Position numbers and translations under genes: made by a program. Shown one piece after another: positions 54,355 through 64,000 of a stretch of DNA of 64,000 bases (positions within the stretch are counted from its first letter, which is position 1; every line of letters starts with the position of its first letter). Source of the stretch: Prorocentrum cordatum (Eukaryota; Sar; Dinophyceae; Prorocentrales; Prorocentraceae); the NCBI GenBank assembly GCA_963575745.1, contig CAUYUJ010002734.1:1-64000 (forward strand), given 5' to 3'. The notes beneath the pieces were generated by a model. The model was not told the origin of the DNA and made no database searches. It saw only the letters and a list, made by a program, of their open reading frames with translations.

Positions 54355-55621
54355 CTGGAATCCGGCGGTAAACCGTCAACCAGGTAACCGCCCGAACCCT
54401 TGTAGAGCTCTCTTATCTTGCGGCGCTGATCGGGACGCACAAAGAAGCTTTCTCAAGGATGAGCCAAGAAACTTGAGAACTTACGTTTTTTAGTTATTTC
54501 CCAAAGTCGGTTCCAGCAAGTGTTTTGATCGTAATATTGCAGCTACGGACCTGAGAATTGGACTAGCAGACGCGGCATAACCCACTACACGTGAGAAAAA
54601 TTTGGTTACTCAAAATGAATTGTCAAATATCATTCAAATCTTGGCAAAACCAACCCCAGGTCATCAGACTGGGAGCCGGCGGTAAACCGTCAACCAGATT
54701 ACCCCCGGCAGCCTCGTAGAGCTTCGATCGCGCGGCACTGCTTGGAACACATGGAAGACAGCCGATCCCGCCGCAACGCTTTTTGACGGTAAAAGGTACC
54801 CGATCGAGCTGAGATTGAGACGGCGAGCGGGAATAAGATCGAACATCACGGGAAAAATACTAGAGCTCTAACGAATGGTTGAATTTCGAGAACCTAATTT
54901 TCAATCGACCAAAAGTCAAAAAAGTCAGTCGAGATTTTTCTTGCCAACTAGCTCTTCAGCGCGTTCGAACTGGGATCCGGCGGTAAACCGTCAACCAGGT
55001 AACCACCGGGAGCCTCGTAGAGCTCTTTTCTCGCGCGGCGCTTTCTCAAGCGTGAAGAAAAATAGAAAAATCACGTCTTTCGGTTTCTTCCCAAAGTCTG
55101 TTCCGGCAAGTCTTTTGACAGTAATATTGCAGCTGTGGACCTGAGAATTGGACTGGCAGACGCGGCATAACCCACTACACGTGAGAAAAATACTGGTTCT
55201 CGAAACGAATGTCATTTTTTTAGAAATCTCTGAAAAACCGCCCTCAAGTTGACACATTGTCTCTTTTGGTCGGGTCTGCCAATTGGGAGCCGGCGGTAAA
55301 CCGTCAACCAGGATACCGCCGGGACCCTCGTAGAGCTCTAAATAAACCAAGTCGATTCCCAGAAAACAACAGGAAAACGCTTGTCAATATAAGCTTGAAA
55401 AATGAAGAAATGTTGTTTTCGGGTTTACACAACGTTGGTTCCTCCTAGTCTTTTGATCGAAATAATGCAGCTAGAGCTCTGAGAATTGCACCATCGAGCG
55501 CGTCATGATCAACTGCAGGGAATAATAATTTTAATTTCCAAAGCGAATTTCAAAATCTCTCGCAGTCTTCGGAAAACCGCCCCCAGGTCATCACATTGTC
55601 CGCCTGGGCCAGATTGGCCAA
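54355..55621 (-). mobile_element. Chain of four partial B elements
   Basis: B starts at 54355, 54669, 54970 and 55283, each preceded by A. The second is fused at about 54765 to an A-type tail (CAGCCGATCCCGCC), a likely recombination point. The last is interrupted at GGCCAA and resumes at 57891 (CTAGCTGCACCCCGC). Confidence 0.7.
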
Positions 55622-56191
55622 CTGGGCGCCGGCGGTAAACCGTCAACCTTTCTTACCGCCAGGAGACTCCTAGAGCTTCCTTGCCTTATATTATGTCTAA
55701 AGAATTGGCAGAGCACGAATAGTTTTTCAGCCCGAGCGCTGATAGCAGACTGACCTGAGGCGTCTAGATACGTTTCACTATTGCCCCTGATACTTCCCTT
55801 TCAATTGCTGTGCTGAACAGCCCTGTAGCTCATCTGCAGCACGAGTACAACCAAGAAAAACAATACCATCCCCAAGAAAGTAGCAGAGTACGAATCGGTG
55901 TTCAGCCCTAGCGTTAATAGCAGACTGAGCGCCGGTGTCCAGATACTTTCGAATAGCGCGCTGATTCTCTTTCCATCGCAATGCCTAAGAGCTCTCAAGC
56001 GCATCTGCACCTCGAGTTCACCCCAGGAAGCGAATTCCATCACAAGGAAAATTGCAGAGTATGACTAGTTGTTCGGCGTCTGCGCTCATAACAGCCCAAG
56101 CCAAGCGTCTAGATACTTCAGACTAGCGTGCCTCATAATTTTCTTTTGATTTCTATGCGGAAGAGCTCCCCAGCTCATCTGCAGCTCGAGT

Positions 56192-56640
56192 GGCAATTCA
56201 TTTTGAGAAACCAGATTTTTCTCACGTGTGGTGGGTTTGCGTCTGCCAGTCCAATTCTCAGGTCCGCAGCTGCAATATTACTATCAAAAGACTTGCAGGA
56301 ACCAACTTTGGGAAGAAACCGAAAGACGTGTTTTTTTTCGATTTTTTTCTTTCACGCCTGAGAAAGCTTTTTCCGTGTTTCAGAGCAGCGCCGCGCGAGA
56401 AAAAAAGTTATGCGAGGCTCCTGGCGGTTGCCCGGTTGACGGTTTACCGCCGGATCCTGGTTGGCAGACCCCGACCAAAAGAGACAATGTGTCAACTTGA
56501 GGGCGGTGTTTCGGAGATTGGAGAAATTTTGAAATTCGTTTCGAGAACCAATATTTTTCTCACGTGTAATGGGTTATGCCGCGTCTGCCAGTTCAATTCT
56601 CAGGTCCGTAGCTGCAATGCTACTATCAAAACACTTGCCG
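56192..56640 (+). mobile_element. Reversed B element inside another reversed B
   Basis: 56192-56459 ends TTTACCGCCGGATCC and sits within a second reversed B fragment (56460-56640), which lacks both ends and is cut at CACTTGCCGG. Confidence 0.65.
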
Positions 56641-57094
56641 GAATAGTTTCGCGGACCTAGCTCGAGTAGCAGACCGAGTTGAGACCTCTCGATGCAGCAG
56701 ACGAACGAGCTGTGTAGCTCTTCTACAGCCCGAGTTCAGTACAGAAAACCGACAGCAACTGTCAAGATGACTCGACAATACGAATAGTTTCACGGACCTA
56801 GCTCGAGTAGCAGAGAGAGTGCAGACCTCTAGATGCAACAGACGAACGCGCCTGATGATTCTCAATTGGTTTCTGTGAGTGTCAGCTCTGTAGCTTCCCT
56901 ACAGCTCGAGTTAGGTACAGAAAACCGAGAGCACCTGTGAAGATGAGTCGAAACAACCCATCCCGCCCGAGTGTTTTTTGGCAGTGACTGGTACCCGATC
57001 GAGCTGAGATTCAGACGACGAGCGGGAATGATATCGAATATCATGGGACAAAAATACTAGCGCTCTAGCGAATTGTTGAATTTCGAGAACATAA

Positions 57095-57479
57095 CTGGCA
57101 CCGGCGGTAAACCGTCAACCTGGTCACCGCCCAGGACCTCGTAGAGCTCGTGGCACGCGTCAGAGTGCTCAGGATCGAAGAAGACAGCTTCTCGGAACAT
57201 TTCTAGAAATACGTCAAACTTGCGGTGTTAATCTAATGTCGGTTCCTCCTTACTGTTCGATAGTAAAACTCTCTCTACAGAGCTCAGCTGCTCTGATACC
57301 AAAGTTCAGATACTAATGCTGGGAGTAAAAATCGGATTTCTCAAAATCAATTGTCAAATATCTTTCAAATGTAAAACGCAAAAGTTACCACTTTGTCTCT
57401 TCTGGTCGGGTCGACCAACTAGCTCCATCCCGCGCCAGAATTCTTCTAGCTCATCGATGACGAAGAGCTCTGCGAGATA
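57095..57479 (-). mobile_element. Family C element, complete (385 bp)
   Basis: CTGGCACCGGCGG start and GAGCTCTGCGAGATA end. Flanks GAGAACATAA and TTTTCAACCGAGC join to the intact A-tail sequence seen, for example, at 42287-42306, so the insertion is between A and T with no duplication. Confidence 0.9.
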
Positions 57480-57499
57480 TTTTCAACCGAGCAAACAGA

Positions 57500-57792
57500 C
57501 TTGGTAGCATCCAAAACCCGGAGAGTAAAGAGGAATTCGCATTGGAAAGCTATCCAGGCGAGCTCTGGGGAGCTCTCCTACTGTGCCCCTGAAGCGCTGC
57601 CAGGCGCGCTTCCACGCGTGCCTGCGCGCGCAGGCACGCGTGGACGCGCGTCGGAAGCGCTCGCGGACACGCTGCGACGTTTTACAAGTTTCTGCGACGA
57701 TTCTGGACCGGCAAAGATTGGCTGCAGACAGGCATCACCACCGTCCGGCTTCTAATCTAAAACCCTATAGCTCTCAGAGAGCTCTCCAGGAA
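57500..57792 (-). mobile_element. Family D element, complete (293 bp)
   Basis: CTTGGTAGCATCC start, GCTCTCCAGGAA end, inserted into the A tail. The host continues AAAAAGTTCGTCGAG. Confidence 0.8.
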
Positions 57793-57948
57793 AAAAAGTT
57801 CGTCGAGATTCTTCTTGCCAACTAGCTCTCCAGTGCGCCGGAAGTACTCGTGAGCTTCCAGCAACTAGCTGAGGGAAGCTCCACGAGTTACTAGCTGCAC
57901 CCCGCGCCGGAATTCCTCTAGCTCATCGATGCCGAAGACTGGGATCTG

Positions 57949-58291
57949 GCGGAAAACCGTCAACCAGGTAACCGCCGGGAACCTCGTAGAGCTCTTTTCT
58001 CGCGCGGCGCTGCTCGAAACACACGGAAAAATTTTCTCAAGCGTGAAGAAAAAAGTTCGAAAAATACGTTTTCGGTTTTCATCCAACGTCCCTCAAGTGT
58101 TTTGATAGTACCATTGCATATACGGACCGGAGAATTGGACTGGCAGACGCGGCACAACCCACTACATGTAAGAAAAAAGGTTTCTCAAGATCTCAGCAAA
58201 ACCGACCCCAAGTCACCGCATTGTCTCTTAAGGTCGGGTCTGCGAACTAGCTCCACACTGCGCCCGAATGCCTCTTATTATGTCCAAAAAA
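57949..58291 (-). mobile_element. Family B element fused to an A fragment
   Basis: Starts CTGGGATCTGGCGG inside the resumed B end (GCCGAAGA). It is cut near 58275 and continues as A-type TTATGTCCAAAAAA. Confidence 0.65.
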
Positions 58292-58689
58292 CTGGACGCC
58301 GGCGGTAAACCGTCAACCTTGGTTACCGCCGGGGGACTCGTAGAGTTTCCTTGCCATGTACCATTCTCCAAATAATTAGCAGAGTACGAATAGTTGTTCA
58401 GCCCGAGCGCTAATAGCAGACGTCTAGATACATTCAATTAGCAGCAGCTGTGAAGGAAAATAGTACAATACGAATAGTTTTGCAGACCTAGCTCGAGTAG
58501 AGCACCGAGTTCAGACCTCTAGATGCTTCAGACGACCGCGTCTGATCATTCTGAATCGGTGTCTGTGCGTAACAGCTCTGTAGCTCACCTACAGCTCGAG
58601 TTAAGTACAAATTATCCTGGCGAGGGGCCCAACCATACGCAATTCCGAATGCCGCCGTTGTAAGTATCGTCGTTGGTGGAACACCCGAT

Positions 58690-60075
58690 GGGGCCACGAA
58701 ACGTGTGAGGGGTGCGCCGAAATGGAGGTGGAACTGCATGCGGACCCTGCCACTGGGGCCTTCGGTGGAGCACCCTGTGGGGCCACGAAACGTGTGGGGG
58801 GTGCGCCGAAATGGAGGTGGAACTGCATGCGGACCCTGCCATTGGCGCCCTCGGTGGAGCTCCCTATGGGGCCGCGAAACGTGTGAGGGGTGCGCCGAAA
58901 TGGAGGTGGAACTGCATGCGGACCCTGCCACTTGGGCCTTAGGCGGAGCTCTCTATGGGGCCACGAAACGTGTGAGGGGTGTGCCGAAATGGAGGTGGAA
59001 CTGCATGCGGACCGTGCCACTTGGGCCTTAGGCGGGGCTCCCTATGACGCCACGAAACGTGTGAGGGGTGCGCCGAAATGGAAGTGGAACTGCATGCGGA
59101 CCCTGCCACTTAGGCCTTAGGCGGAGCTCCCTATGGGGCCACGAAACGTGTGAGGGGTGCGCCGAAATGGAGGTGGAACTGCATGCGGACCCTGCCACTG
59201 GGGCCTCAGGTGGAGCTCCCTATGGGGCCACGAAGCGTGTGAGGGGTGCGCCGAAATGGAGGTGGAACCGCATGCGGACCCTGACACTTGGGCCTTCGGT
59301 GGAGCTCCCTATGGGGCCACGAAACGTGTGAGGGGTGCGCCGAAATGGAGGTGGAACCGCATGCGGACCCTGACACTTGGGCCTTCGGTGGAGCTCCCTA
59401 TGGGGCCACGAAACGTGTGAGGGGTGCGCCGAAATGGAGGTGGAACCGCATGACTTGGGCCTTCGGTGGAGCTCCCTATGGGGCCACGAAACGTGTGAGG
59501 GGTGGCCGAACCGCATGACACTTGGGCCTTCGGTGGAGCTCCCTATGGGGCCACGAAACGTTGAGGGGTGCGCCGAAATGGAGGTGGAACCGCATGCGGA
59601 CCCTGACACTTGGGCCTTCGGTGGAGCTCCCTATGGGGCCACGAAACGTGTGAGGGGTGCGCCGAAATGGAGGTGGAACCGCATGCGGACCCTGACACTT
59701 GGGCCTTCGGTGGAGCTCCCTATGGGGCCACGAAACGTGTGAGGGGTGCGCCGAAATGGAGGTGGAACCGCATGCGGACCCTGACACTTGGGCCTTCGGT
59801 GGAGCTCCCTATGGGGCCACGAAACGTGTGAGGGGTGCGCCGAAATGGAGGTGGAACCGCATGCGGACCCTGACACTTGGGCCTTCGGTGGAGCTCCCTA
59901 TGGGGCCACGAAACGTGTGAGGGGTGCGCCGAAATGGAGGTGGAACCGCATGCGGACCCTGACACTTGGGCCTTCGGTGGAGCTCCCTATGGGGCCACGA
60001 AACGTGTGAGGGGTGCGCCGAAACGGTGGAGCTCCCTATGGGGCCGCGAAACGTGTGAAGGGTGTGCCGAAACAG
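58690..60075 (+). repeat. 89-bp tandem repeat, about 15-16 copies
   Basis: The unit contains GGGGCCACGAAACGTGTGAG, GTGCGCCGAAATGGAGGTGG and GGAGCTCCCTATG. Copies near 59520-60000 are almost identical, while outer copies are more diverged. One shortened copy (59450-59520) exists. As 89 is not divisible by three, translation cycles through all frames, so the many open frames are artefacts. Confidence 0.95.
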
Positions 60076-60106
60076 CGAACATGCGGGGGGCAGAGGCAGG
60101 GATGGG

Positions 60107-60180
60107 AGGAGGAGGAGGAGGAGGAGGAGGAGGAGGAGGAGGAGGAGGAGGAGGAGGAGGGGGAGGAGGAGGAGAGGAGG
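60107..60180. repeat. GGA trinucleotide array
   Basis: (GGA)n adjoining the end of the 89-bp array. Confidence 0.9.
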
Positions 60181-61493
60181 AGAGACGCGGGGCACCGTCT
60201 CTTCAAAACGAGGACCCAACACCACAGGATGGTCGGGAACAACTGATGGTAATTGTCAGGAGCATCAGTAGAATACGAATAGTTTCGCAGACCTAGCTCG
60301 AGTAGTAGACCGATTTCAGACCTCTAGGATGATTTTGAATCGGTTTCTGTGCGCACCAGCTCTGTAGCTCACCTACAGCTCCAGTTAATCAGTAGAATAC
60401 AAATAGTTTCGCGGACCTAGCTCGAGTAGTAGACCGAGTTCAGACCTCTAGATGCTTCAGACGACCGCGTCTGATGATTCTGAATCGGTTTCTACCAGCT
60501 GTAGATCCTGGAGCTAGAATTAAGTACAGAAAACCGACAGCACCGGTCAAGATGACTCGATAGAATACGAGACCTAGCTCGAGCAGCAGACTGAGTTCTG
60601 ACCTCTAGATGCTTCAGATGAGCGCGCCTGGTGATTCTAGATCGGTTTCTGTGAGTAACAGCTCTGGGGCTCTCCTACAGCCCGAGTTAAGTACAGAAAA
60701 CCAACAGCACCTGTGAAGATAACTCGAACAATGCGAATAGTTTCGCGGACCTATCTCGAGTAGCAGCCCGAGTTCGGACCTCTCGATGCAACAGACAGAC
60801 GTGCAAGATGAGTCTGAATCGGTTTCTGTGCGTACCAGCTCTGTAGCTCTCCTAGAGCCCGAGTTGAGTGCAGAAGACTGACAGTATCTGTCAAGATGAC
60901 TCGAACAAAACAAATAGTTTTGCGGACCTAGCTCGAGTAGCAGATTGAGTTCAGACCTCTAGATGCAACAGACGAGCGCGCCTGATCATTCTGAATCGGT
61001 TTCTGTGAGTACCAGCCCTGTAGCTCCCTTACAGCTCGAGTTCTGTTACAGAAAACCGACAGCACCGGTCAAGATGACTCGAACGAGCCGATCCCGCCCG
61101 GACGCTTTTTGGCAGTAAAAGGTACCCGATCGAGCTCAGATTGAGACGGCGAGCGGGAATAAGATCGAATCTCACGGGAAAAAAAACTAGAGCCTAAACG
61201 AATTGAGGAATTCCGAGAACATAATTTTCAACCGACCAAAAGTCACCAAAAGGTCCGTCGATATTTTCTTGCCAACTAGCTCTCCGGCGCCCTGGAATTA
61301 CTCTCAAGCTTCCAGCAACTAGCTAAGGGAAGCTCTACGAGTTATCAGCAGAGAACGAACAGTTTTTCAGCCCGAGCGCTGATAGCAGATGATCTGAGGC
61401 GTCTAGATACACTGGGCGCCGGCGGTAAACCGTCAACCTTTCTTACCGCCGGGAGACTCGTAGAGCTTCCTTGCCACATATTACATGAAGGGA

Positions 61494-61700
61494 TCGGCTC
61501 GGTTCGGTTCGGTCCGGTTCTGCAGCCGGGTCGGTTTTGCTTGGCCGGTTCGGTTTGGCATCGGTCCGGTTTCGGCCGGTTCGGCTTGGGCCTGCCGCCG
61601 GTTCGGTTCGGTTCCGGTTTTCGCGCGGTTGGGTCCGACCGGTACGATTCGGTTTGAGTGGCCGCTCCGGTTCGGTTCGGCCCGACTGGTCAGGTGCGAC
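61494..61700 (+). repeat. GGTTCGGTTC repeat, left block
   Basis: Degenerate 5-6 bp units (GGTTC, GGTCC, GGTTT). A similar block in the same direction is at 63035-63215, so the TIR element has long direct repeats internal to its ends. Confidence 0.85.
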
Positions 61701-61756
61701 GTTGGGCGCCCCGTCTGCGTAAGCGACGACCCAGTTTGAAAAAAAGTGAGGGAGGA

Positions 61757-61930
61757 TGGGGGAGGAGGAGGAGGAGGAGGAGGAGGAGGAGGAGGAGGAG
61801 GAGGAGGAGGAGGAGGAGGAGGAGGAGGAGGAGGAGGAGGAGGAGGAGGAGAGGAGGGAGGAGGAGGAGGAGGAGGAGGAGGAGGAGGAGGAGGAGGAGG
61901 AGGAGGAGGAGGAGGAGGAGGAAGGAGGAC
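61757..61930. repeat. GGA trinucleotide array
   Basis: (GGA)n of about 170 bp with two short breaks. Confidence 0.95.
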
Positions 61931-61964
61931 GACGAGCAGGAGGGAGGAGGAGGAACGTGGAGGC

Positions 61965-62890
61965 GAGGGGTGCGACCCCCCTCGCGGGTGCGACCCCCCT
62001 CGGGGCTGCGACCCCCCTCGCGGGTGCGACCCCCCTCGCGGGTGCGACCCCCCTCGCGGGTGCGACCCCCCTCGGGGGCGACCCCCCTCGCGGGTGCGAC
62101 CCCCCTCGGGGTGCGACCCCCCTCGCGGGTGCGACCCCCCTCGGGGGCTGCGACCCCCCTCGGGGTGCGACCCCCCTGCGACCCCCCGCGGGTGCGACCC
62201 CCCTGCGACGGGTGCGACCCCCCTCGCGGGTGCGACCCCCCTCGCGGGCGACCCCCCTCGCGACCCCCCTCGCGACCCCCCTCGGTGCGACCCCCCTCGC
62301 GGGTGCGACCCCCCTCGCGGGTGCGACCCCCCTGCGACCCCCCTCGCGGGTGCGACCCCCCTCGGGGCTGCGACCCCCCTCGCGGGTGCGACCCCCCTGC
62401 GACCCCCCTCGCGGGTGCGACCCCCCTCGCGGGTGCGACCCCCTCTCGCGGGGTGCGACCCCCCTCGCGGTGCGATGCGGGTGCGACCCCCTCGCGGGTG
62501 CGACCCCCCTCGCGGCTGCGACCTCCTCGGAGCTGCGACCCCCCTCGGGACTGCGACCTCCCTCCCGGGTGCGACCCCTCTCGCAGGTGCGACCCCCCTC
62601 GCGGGTGCGACCCCCTTCGCTGGTGCGACCCCCCTCTGGGCTGCGACCCCCCTCCCGGGTGCGACCCCCCTCGCGGGTGCGACCCCCCTCGCGGGTGCGA
62701 CCCCCCTCGCGGGTGCGACCCCCCTCGGGGCTGCGACCCCCCTCGCGGGTGCGACCCCCCTCGCGGTTGCGACCCCCCTCGCGGGTGCGACCACTCTCGC
62801 GGGTGCGACCCCCCTCGCGGGTGCGACCCCGCTCGCGGGTTCGACCCCCCTCGGGGCTGCGACCCCCCTCGGGGCTGCGACCCCCCTCGG
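61965..62890. repeat. 18-bp GC-rich satellite
   Basis: Unit GTGCGACCCCCCTCGCGG, about 50 copies with deletion variants. As 18 is six codons, frames of 460-500 residues stay open in all three plus frames and one minus frame. None is considered a gene. Confidence 0.95.
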
Positions 62891-63034
62891 GTCCTGGGGT
62901 TTTGGGGTCCCGGGGGTCCAGGGGGGTCCTGGGGTCCTGGGGGTCATCGGGGTCGATTCGGGAGGTTGTGGGGTCATCGGGGTCCCGGAGTCCTGGGGGT
63001 CATCGGGGTCCTGGGGTCTGGACCGGAGGGGAAA

Positions 63035-63215
63035 GGGGTTCGGTTCGGTTCCCGTCAGTTCGGTTCAGGGGCCACCCGGTTCCGGTTCGGTTCCGGTTCT
63101 GGTTCGGTTCGGTTCTCGCCGGTTCAGTTCTGAATGAATTCGGTTCGGTCCGGTTCGGTTTTCTACGTTCCTGGTTTTGGACCGGTTCGGTCCGGTTCGG
63201 TCACGGTTCTCGGTT
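63035..63215 (+). repeat. GGTTCGGTTC repeat, right block
   Basis: Same units as the left block, adjoining the right TIR. Confidence 0.85.
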
Positions 63216-63411
63216 CTCGGCTCGGTGCGGCCCCTTCATGATATTATGTCCAAAGAATTAGCAGAGAACGAAGTTTTTCAGCCGAGCGCTGATAGCAGAC
63301 TGATCTCAGGCATCTAGATACATTTCACGATTGCCCCCTGATAATTTCCTTCCCATTGCTGTGCTGAACAGACCCAAGCCAAGCGTCTAGATACTTCAGA
63401 CTACAGCGCCT

Positions 63412-63413
<2 letters not shown>

Positions 63414-63442
<29 letters not shown>
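63414..63442. repeat. Poly-T run inside a 177-bp monomer
   Basis: About 29 T replacing the segment that follows GCGCCTCA in sister monomers. Confidence 0.85.
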
Positions 63443-63444
<2 letters not shown>

Positions 63445-64000
63445 CAAAGAGCTTGCGAGCTCATCTGCAGCTAGAGTTAAATGAAGAAATTCACCGTCAT
63501 TTCGAAGAAAAATTGGTCGAATACGAATAGTGTTGCGGACCTAGCTCGAGTAGCAGACTGAGTTCAGAGCTCTAGATGCTCCAGCCGAACGCGCCTGATG
63601 ATTCTGAATTGAGTATATCTGCGTACAAGCAGTGTAGCTATGCTACAGCTCGAGTTAAGTATAGAACACTGTTACGAGAACTCGAAGAATACGAATAGTT
63701 TCGCGAATCTAGCTCGAGTAGCAGACCATGCCCAGACTTCTGGATGCAACAGACGATCGCGCCTAATGATTCTGAACCGATTCGTGTGAGTTAAATACAG
63801 AAAACCGACAACACCTATCAAGATGATTCGAATAATACGAATAGTTTCGCGGATCTGGCTCGAGTAGCAGACTATGTCCAGACCTCTGGATGTAACAGAC
63901 GAGCGCGCCTAATGATTCTGAATCGAATCGTGTGCGTACCAGCTTTGTAGCTCCTCTACAGCCCGAGTTGAGTACAGAAAACCGGCATCATCTGTCAAGA

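Larger units (their letters stand above)
55622..57890 (-). mobile_element. Family A element with three internal insertions
   Basis: Starts CTGGGCGCC and ends GGGAAGCTCCACGAGTTA at 57890, after which the host B resumes. It contains reversed B sequence (56192-56640), a C element (57095-57479) and a D element (57500-57792). Confidence 0.8.
58292..61344 (-). mobile_element. Family A element carrying an 89-bp minisatellite
   Basis: CTGGACGCC start and GGAAGCTCTACGAGTTA end. Flanks TGTCCAAAAAA and TCAGCAGAGAACG join to the intact monomer sequence TGTCCAAAGAATTAGCAGAG-like at 50532, again A/T without duplication. The interior 58620-60255 is foreign. Confidence 0.8.
61484..63240. mobile_element. 1.76-kb element with 9-bp TIRs and 6-bp target duplication
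   Basis: CATGAAGGG at 61484-61492 and its exact complement CCCTTCATG at 63232-63240. ATATTA occurs immediately outside both ends (61478-61483 and 63241-63246), and the uninterrupted host has a single copy. There is no transposase; the cargo is three satellites. It is probably a non-autonomous DNA transposon. Confidence 0.75.
61412..64000 (-). mobile_element. Family A element, host of the TIR element
   Basis: Starts CTGGGCGCCGGCGG after GATACA and is interrupted at CCACATATTA. It resumes at 63241 (ATATTATGTCC) and continues as 177-bp monomers to the window edge. Confidence 0.8.

Noticed and set aside
58600-60225. CRISPR-like regular array
   Set aside because: The 89-bp units are contiguous without variable spacers, and there are no cas genes. 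The organism is eukaryotic.
35763-61480. tRNA or other RNA genes suggested by recurring stems
   Set aside because: Stems belong to element-end hairpins. No cloverleaf or box A/B arrangement could be found.
61481-63261. Four overlapping frames of 460-500 residues
   Set aside because: All are translations of an 18-bp and a GGA repeat that has no stop in these phases.

Overview
This window looks like nuclear DNA of a dinoflagellate, most likely a Prorocentrum-type species. That is an inference from overall character: GC-rich, intron-poor genes scattered through very large amounts of simple, mini- and satellite-like repeats; a degenerate LINE with the C-terminal zinc finger and helical extension I associate with dinoflagellate elements; and no bacterial operon structure. 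No rRNA, tRNA or spliced-leader RNA gene was found.

Only two genes can be named with confidence. The first is a 1-Cys (Prx6-class) peroxiredoxin at 749-1588 (+). The second is a DUF1989 / urea carboxylase-associated protein at about 18388-19107 (+). Both are uninterrupted reading frames and both are followed directly by copies of the same dispersed repeat. A third long frame, 21571-23199 (-), is a probable real protein of unknown family. Two more minus-strand frames (27354-27967, 33125-33991) are weaker candidates.

Layout. 0-10.5 kb: peroxiredoxin, a 150-bp tandem repeat, a dispersed GGCC-n-TCTTGG minisatellite, a 30-bp repeat with higher-order structure, and an AT-rich island. 10.5-15.1 kb: intergenic DNA, then a decayed minus-strand LINE (endonuclease, reverse transcriptase remnant, zinc finger, C-terminal extension). 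15.1-21.5 kb: minisatellites, the DUF1989 gene and a pentanucleotide block with inverted ends. 21.5-35.7 kb: the unknown protein, several kb of a 42-bp repeat (23.3-26.6, 29.4-29.6 and 30.4-32.3 kb), a recurring cassette, a large inverted repeat, and many copies of a short CGCCAGAGGCAG motif that also sits in frame inside coding sequence.

35.7-64 kb is gene-free and is the most interesting part. It is a nest of about 30 short non-autonomous elements in four families (here called A, B, C, D). They share one architecture: a terminal hairpin, subterminal inverted repeats, no target duplication, and preferred insertion between A and T. Interrupted elements resume after the inserted one, roughly in last-in-first-out order, several levels deep. 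Family A carries a 177-bp tandem repeat as its body. The layout resembles Helentron-associated (HINE/DINE-1-like) elements of animals and is the best candidate here for an undescribed system. Near its right end sits a separate 1.76-kb element with 9-bp terminal inverted repeats and a 6-bp target duplication, carrying three further satellites.

The genes show no sign of forming one pathway; the window is mainly a record of repeat and transposon activity.
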